Positions 61,887 through 64,000 of a stretch of DNA of 64,000 bases are shown in pieces (positions within the stretch are counted from its first letter, which is position 1; every line of letters starts with the position of its first letter). The notes beneath the pieces are model-generated. The model was not told where the DNA came from, made no database searches, and saw only the letters and a program-made list of their open reading frames with translations. Origin of the DNA: an uncultured Spirochaetales bacterium (GTDB lineage Bacteria > Spirochaetota > Spirochaetia > Sphaerochaetales > Sphaerochaetaceae); NCBI GenBank assembly GCA_949288415.1, contig CASEKE010000045.1:92368-156367 (forward strand), read 5' to 3'. The position numbers and the translations under genes were made by a program.

Positions 61887-63191
61887 ATGAATGCACTTGC
61901 AAAGGAATTGAATGCCGTACTGGACACTTCCGTGGCCGGAGCCTTCCTGTCGCCTGCAGGAAGAAGAATGTATTTCCCCAAGGGAATCGTCGCACAGTCT
62001 GCCGAAGCAGGGGAGAAGGCCACAAGGCACAATGCCACAGTCGGTCTTGCTACAAGCAACGGTCAGCCCATGCATCTTTCCGACATATACAACCGTTTCA
62101 CGCCTGGAGCCTTCAAGCCCAGCCAGATATTCAACTATGCTCCCGGCGGAGGCGACAAAGTTTTGCGAGCTCTCTGGAAAAAGGAGATCATCAGGAAGAA
62201 TCCGACGCTCGAGGGAAAACTCTTCTCCGAGCCGATAGTGACAGCCGGACTGACCCATGCGATAAGCATTGCTGCGCTGCTCTTCGTGGCTCCCGGCGAC
62301 GAGGTCGTCTGCCCCGATCTGTTCTGGGATAACTACGATCTCGTTTTCACCGATCTGGTAGACGGCAGACTCAAGCTTTTCCGTTTCTTCGACGAGAAGG
62401 GCCATGTCGACACAAAGGCCATGAAGGAGGCGCTTCTTTCGTGCAAGGGCGATACATGCCGTCTTATCCTGAACTTCCCGAACAATCCCACCGGATATTC
62501 TCCTTCCAAGGAAGCCGCCCAGGAGATCGTTTCGGCGCTGAAGGAAGTCGCCGCGACAAAAAAGGTGCTGGTGATCACAGACGATGCATACTTCGGACTA
62601 TTCTACGAGGACGAGACCGAAAAGGAATCTCTATTTGCTTATCTTGCCGATGCCGATGAGAACATCTTTGTCGTGAAGGGCGATGCGGCCACGAAGGAAG
62701 AGATGGTGTGGGGCTTCAGGATCGGTTTCATCAGCTATGCCTCGAAGGGATTTTCTTCCGAGGTTCTCGATGCACTTTCGAAGAAGACTCTCGGCGCAAT
62801 CCGCTGTACCGTCTCCAACTGCGACAGGCCGGGCCAGACCCTGCTGCTCGATGCCATGCTCAACGGTGCAAACTACGAGAGCGACAGGGAGAAGACATAT
62901 AGCGAGATGGCTTCGCGGTATCAGGAGATGAAGAGACTGCTTGCTCCTTACGCCAACCACCCTCTGCTGAAGCCGTATCCGTTCAATTCCGGCTACTTCA
63001 TGGCTTTCGATACGACCGAGCATGATGCCGAGGCTCTCAGGAAGTATCTTCTGGAGAAATACCAGATCGGAGCCATCAACATCATGGGACGGACTCTCCG
63101 CCTTGCATACTGTTCGGTCGAGAAGGACAAGCTTGCCGATCTCATTGCCACGCTCTACAAGGCCGTGGAGGAGCTATGGGGCTCAAGATAA
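61887..63191 (+). CDS. Class I/II pyridoxal-phosphate aminotransferase
   Basis: The 434-residue protein has the fold-type I aminotransferase pattern. GLTHAISIAALLFVAPGDEVVCPDLFWDNYD binds the cofactor ring, LILNFPNNPTGYSPS contacts substrate and cofactor, and VITDDAYFGLF carries the cofactor aspartate and tyrosine. GDAATKEEMVWGFRIG has the PLP lysine followed by the usual spacing to GxRxG. A C-terminal MGRTLRLAYCSVEKDKL completes it. The amino acid substrate is unclear. AGGAG precedes the ATG. It overlaps the ModE-like gene by 16 bases, so it lies in an operon with that regulator and a phosphofructokinase. Confidence 0.85.
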   Translation: MNALAKELNAVLDTSVAGAFLSPAGRRMYFPKGIVAQSAEAGEKATRHNATVGLATSNGQPMHLSDIYNRFTPGAFKPSQIFNYAPGGGDKVLRALWKKEIIRKNPTLEGKLFSEPIVTAGLTHAISIAALLFVAPGDEVVCPDLFWDNYDLVFTDLVDGRLKLFRFFDEKGHVDTKAMKEALLSCKGDTCRLILNFPNNPTGYSPSKEAAQEIVSALKEVAATKKVLVITDDAYFGLFYEDETEKESLFAYLADADENIFVVKGDAATKEEMVWGFRIGFISYASKGFSSEVLDALSKKTLGAIRCTVSNCDRPGQTLLLDAMLNGANYESDREKTYSEMASRYQEMKRLLAPYANHPLLKPYPFNSGYFMAFDTTEHDAEALRKYLLEKYQIGAINIMGRTLRLAYCSVEKDKLADLIATLYKAVEELWGSR

Positions 63192-63559
63192 AGATCTATC
63201 TCACGGACGATGAAGACTGCAAGTACATGGGAATCGGGGTCCTCTGGCTCCTTGAGGAGATAGGACGCACCGGCTCCCTGAGAATGGCTGCCAACAACCT
63301 TGATATTGCGTATAGCAAGGGTTATTCTATGATTACCAGGGCCGAGGAAAACCTCGGCAGACCGCTGATCGTGAGAAAGAAGGGGGGCAGAATGAGAGAG
63401 GGCTCCAGCCTGACTCCGTTCGCCCGAAGCTTCATCGCCCTATACCGCGACTTCCAACAGGAGGTGAAGGACAGGGCGGAGGAGCCGTATGCCCGATTCA
63501 ACGAGGCACTGGACAAACTGATGAAGGAGAGTGACGACAATGGCGGATCTTCAGTATGA
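63176..63559 (+). CDS. Stand-alone ModE-type winged helix protein
   Basis: The 127-residue protein matches the N-terminal DNA-binding domain of ModE: GVLWLLEEIGRTGSLRMAANNLDIAYSKGYSMITRAEENLGRPLIVRKKGG, ending with SSLTPFARSFIALYRDF. It lacks the molybdate-binding (TOBE) domains, so it may bind DNA without sensing molybdate. Such short LysR/ModE-like proteins are widespread in anaerobes and uncharacterised. GGAGGAG lies just before the ATG. It overlaps the aminotransferase gene upstream and the phosphofructokinase gene downstream. Confidence 0.82.
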   Translation: MGLKIKIYLTDDEDCKYMGIGVLWLLEEIGRTGSLRMAANNLDIAYSKGYSMITRAEENLGRPLIVRKKGGRMREGSSLTPFARSFIALYRDFQQEVKDRAEEPYARFNEALDKLMKESDDNGGSSV

Positions 63560-64000
63560 TTTCACCATCGAAAGCCTTGGGGTTGCCAAGCTGAACACCC
63601 CGATAAGGATGTCTTCGAGCGCGGGAGACGGAATCTCCGACTATGTATCGGACGACGACAGGATCCTCTACGATCTCGGTACGAAGGTAGTGGACGGAAA
63701 GACAGTTCCTCTGCACTCCGAATCCTGCGAGCTTGCAGGGCCTAGAAAGAAGATTTATTTCAACCCTAGCCATGTACATGCCGCGATATGTACATGCGGA
63801 GGAATCTGCCCGGGACTGAACAACGTCATAAGGGCGGTCGTGAGATGTTTATGGTACCGATACGGCGTCAGGAGGATCTCAGGCATACAGTACGGCTATC
63901 TCGGACTCCTCGAGAATTCGCCATGGCCGCTGATTCCACTCGATCCCGATGTCGTCGACGACATACAGGAGAAGGGCGGCACGATTCTGGGAAGCGCACG
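63540..64000 (+). CDS. 6-phosphofructokinase (PRK06830-type), 3' end outside window
   Basis: This frame was read from the sequence: the ATG at 63540 follows an AGGAGAG SD and overlaps the ModE-like gene by 20 bases. The 153 visible residues have a long N-terminal extension (about 85 residues). Then comes AAICTCGGICPGLNNVIRAVV, the nucleotide-binding start of the phosphofructokinase family in the form typical of the spirochaetal and plant-like PRK06830 group. IQYGYLGLL and GGTILGSAR follow. The full family length is about 430-450 residues. Donor choice (ATP or pyrophosphate) depends on motifs beyond the edge. It is distinct from the phosphofructokinase at the left end. Confidence 0.88.
   Translation, partial: MADLQYDFTIESLGVAKLNTPIRMSSSAGDGISDYVSDDDRILYDLGTKVVDGKTVPLHSESCELAGPRKKIYFNPSHVHAAICTCGGICPGLNNVIRAVVRCLWYRYGVRRISGIQYGYLGLLENSPWPLIPLDPDVVDDIQEKGGTILGSA

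Overview
The window reads as a continuous stretch of ordinary bacterial chromosome, about 50% GC and gene-dense. It has no tRNA, rRNA, insertion sequence, prophage or CRISPR array that I can see. The likely source is a spirochaete, probably a host-associated anaerobe near Sphaerochaeta or Treponema. The clues are solute-binding proteins with a FANGSKE-type signal cleavage region, a divergent xanthine-dehydrogenase-like trio resembling spirochaetal proteins, a PRK06830-type phosphofructokinase, and fermentative enzymes (pyruvate:ferredoxin oxidoreductase, iron alcohol dehydrogenase, oxygen-labile L-serine dehydratase). This assignment comes from recalled family patterns, not from a search.

Layout, left to right. 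0-7.3 kb, minus strand: a partial phosphofructokinase, an orphan membrane protein with a dicarboxylate/amino-acid symporter, a very large GH13 protein and peptidyl-tRNA hydrolase. 7.3-14.2 kb: a small membrane protein, endonuclease III, a DAHP synthase-prephenate dehydratase fusion, a DUF4416 protein, a lipoprotein, L-serine dehydratase and glycerate kinase. 14.3-17.4 kb: an AAA ATPase overlapping a Toprim-like gene (the best candidate for an uncharacterised, possibly defensive, system) and a metallo-beta-lactamase-fold protein. 17.6-22 kb: beta-glucuronidase and LeuRS. 22.3-27.7 kb: a topoisomerase IV operon (parE-parC) continuing into a pseudouridine synthase, a c-di-AMP receptor and a GNAT protein. 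27.8-40 kb: butanol-type dehydrogenase, a receiver-PEP-synthase-like hybrid, glutamate dehydrogenase, a phosphatase, an S9 peptidase and PFOR. 40.3-48.4 kb: a CUT1 sugar ABC transporter without its ATPase, with two paralogous binding proteins, facing a WYL regulator-histidine kinase-response regulator operon. 48.5-59.7 kb: slyX, then an 11-kb minus-strand operon (XDH-like trio, dnaE, yggT, recG, rsmD, acyl-ACP thioesterase). 59.7-64 kb: ligA, an aminotransferase, a ModE-like HTH protein and a second, partial phosphofructokinase.

Together the genes describe a sugar-, glucuronide- and amino-acid-fermenting cell. Sugars enter by ABC transport and glucuronides are cleaved. Two phosphofructokinases feed glycolysis, pyruvate goes through PFOR, and alcohol dehydrogenase disposes of reductant.

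The most striking feature is regulatory. At least eleven genes lack a Shine-Dalgarno sequence and instead have a sigma70-like -10 hexamer ending only 6-11 bases before the start codon, in six cases exactly 7. This predicts widespread leaderless mRNAs. Other regulatory observations are two very compact divergent promoters, a perfect dyad on the phosphofructokinase -10 box, and a structured 449-bp gap before the sugar transporter that carries a strong minus-strand terminator and may encode a small RNA.
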